Assembly (NCBI GenBank): GCA_965214325.1
Contig: CBDCBG010000006.1
Span: forward strand, 186,001-250,000
Length of the DNA: 64,000 nt
Direction of reading: 5' to 3'
Origin: JAJEFO01 sp965214325
Lineage (GTDB): Bacteria; Pseudomonadota; Alphaproteobacteria; Rhodobacterales; Rhodobacteraceae
The notes under the pieces were generated by a model. It was not told where the DNA came from, searched no databases, and saw nothing but the letters and a program-made list of their open reading frames with translations. This document shows positions 63,360 to 64,000 of this stretch, piece after piece. Within the stretch, counting starts at the first letter, position 1. Every line of letters starts with the position of its first letter. A program made the position numbers and the translations under genes.

Positions 63360-64000
63360 TCAGATCGAGCCGGCCTCGACCATGTAGTTGCTTGCCGCGC
63401 ACATGGCCGCGTCGTCTGAGGCCAGGAAGAGGACCATGCGGGCCACGTACTCCGGTTCGATCAGGTCGGGCAGGCACTGTCTTTCCCTGTGGGCGGCAAG
63501 GGCCTCCGGTGTGGCCCAAAGCTTCTTCTGCCGCTCGGTCATGATCCAGCCGGGGACAACGGCGTTGACCCGAATCCGGTACTTTCCGAGGTCTCGTGCC
63601 ATGGTCCTCGTCAGGCCGTGAACGGCGGACTTGGCGGTTGCATACGCGGGAAAGCCGCCGCCAGCCTCCCACCAGCTGTTCGAGCCGAGATTTATGATGG
63701 ATCCGCCACCAGCCTCGATCATGCCCGGAGCCACGGCCTGAATCGCGAAGAACATGTGGCGAAGGTTCGTGGCCTGGCGTTCGTCCCAGTATTCCGGGGT
63801 CACGTCCTGCCAGTCGTGGCGATCGTCGCGGGCTGCATTGTTGACGAGCACGGAGGCGTTCCCCAGGCGGCTGGCGAGCGCGGCGATCGCGTTCCGCTGC
63901 GCGTCGATGTCGCGAAGGTCACAGGTTTCGTAATCGACGGTGCCTTCAATGCTCGAGGCCAGCGCAGCGCTGCCTCCGGAATCAAGGTCGAGGAACCCGA
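63360..64000 (-). CDS. Short-chain dehydrogenase/reductase, 5' end beyond window
   Basis: The frame is open to the right edge, with about 213 codons visible. It carries VLVNNAARDD, catalytic Ser in NLGSNSWW, Tyr-x3-Lys in AYATAKSAV and a C-terminal ASNYMVEAGS. The N-terminal NAD(P)-binding Gly motif lies outside the window. It is followed after nine bases by the aldo/keto reductase start. It may form a fucose- or rhamnose-type oxidative route with that enzyme. Confidence 0.88.
   Translation of the reverse strand, partial: GFLDLDSGGSAALASSIEGTVDYETCDLRDIDAQRNAIAALASRLGNASVLVNNAARDDRHDWQDVTPEYWDERQATNLRHMFFAIQAVAPGMIEAGGGSIINLGSNSWWEAGGGFPAYATAKSAVHGLTRTMARDLGKYRIRVNAVVPGWIMTERQKKLWATPEALAAHRERQCLPDLIEPEYVARMVLFLASDDAAMCAASNYMVEAGSI

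Overview
The window looks like accessory chromosome (or large-plasmid) DNA of a high-GC alphaproteobacterium, most likely a marine Rhodobacteraceae/Roseobacter-type heterotroph. This is inferred from gene content: several peptide-type and polar amino-acid ABC importers, two DctPQM TRAP importers, non-pyrrolysine MttB and folate (DmdA-like) methyltransferases, a DddP-like enzyme and a methanethiol-oxidase-family protein. No tRNA, rRNA or CRISPR array was seen.

Layout. 1-2.8 kb: a sulfatase cut by the window edge, dusA, and a decayed aldo/keto reductase. 2.8-10 kb: a peptide-type ABC importer operon with a divergent S51 peptidase and a LysR regulator. 10-12.6 kb: an MttB-like methyltransferase with a ketopantoate-reductase-like partner. 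13-21.6 kb: a tightly overlapped four-gene operon (FMN 2-hydroxyacid dehydrogenase, ThDP enzyme, transthyretin-like protein, DmdA-like methyltransferase) divergent from a TRAP importer with its own LysR. 21.6-25 kb: a decayed TnpB element, a GntR regulator, and an IscB N-terminal fragment with a candidate omegaRNA fused onto the tail of an aminotransferase. 25-29.6 kb: a polar amino-acid ABC importer divergent from a second sulfatase. 30.3-33.9 kb: an operon of acyl-CoA dehydrogenase, a 70-residue unknown, a selenium-binding/methanethiol-oxidase-family protein, a 2Fe-2S ferredoxin and a CoA-binding protein. 34.8-37.6 kb: a second TRAP importer. 38-41 kb: a VOC remnant, two dehydrogenase/epimerase genes and a GlxA-type regulator. 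41.4-53.5 kb: a PuuE-type hydrolase, a hydantoinase-type amidohydrolase, a 2OG oxygenase, an MFS carrier, a 2-hydroxyacid dehydrogenase and a peptide-type ABC importer whose ATPase lies apart from its permeases. 53.5-61.5 kb: an IS630 remnant, HipBA, a PD-(D/E)xK nuclease, an MttB remnant, the DddP-like gene, an intact TnpB element and an SDR. 61.5-64 kb: remnants of a sugar permease and of dusA, then an intact aldo/keto reductase and an SDR cut by the edge.

How it fits together. Most genes serve uptake and stepwise breakdown of small polar organic compounds: sulfate esters, methylated N or S compounds, hydroxy acids and cyclic ureides. Each importer sits beside its own enzymes and usually a local regulator. 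The region has been reworked repeatedly. The two window ends carry the same dusA-aldo/keto reductase pair, with a different partner intact in each copy. RNA-guided nuclease elements (IscB, TnpB) sit directly against catabolic genes. The strongest candidates for undescribed biology are the 13-17.5 kb operon, the IscB/aminotransferase chimera with its structured leader, and the methanethiol-oxidase operon.
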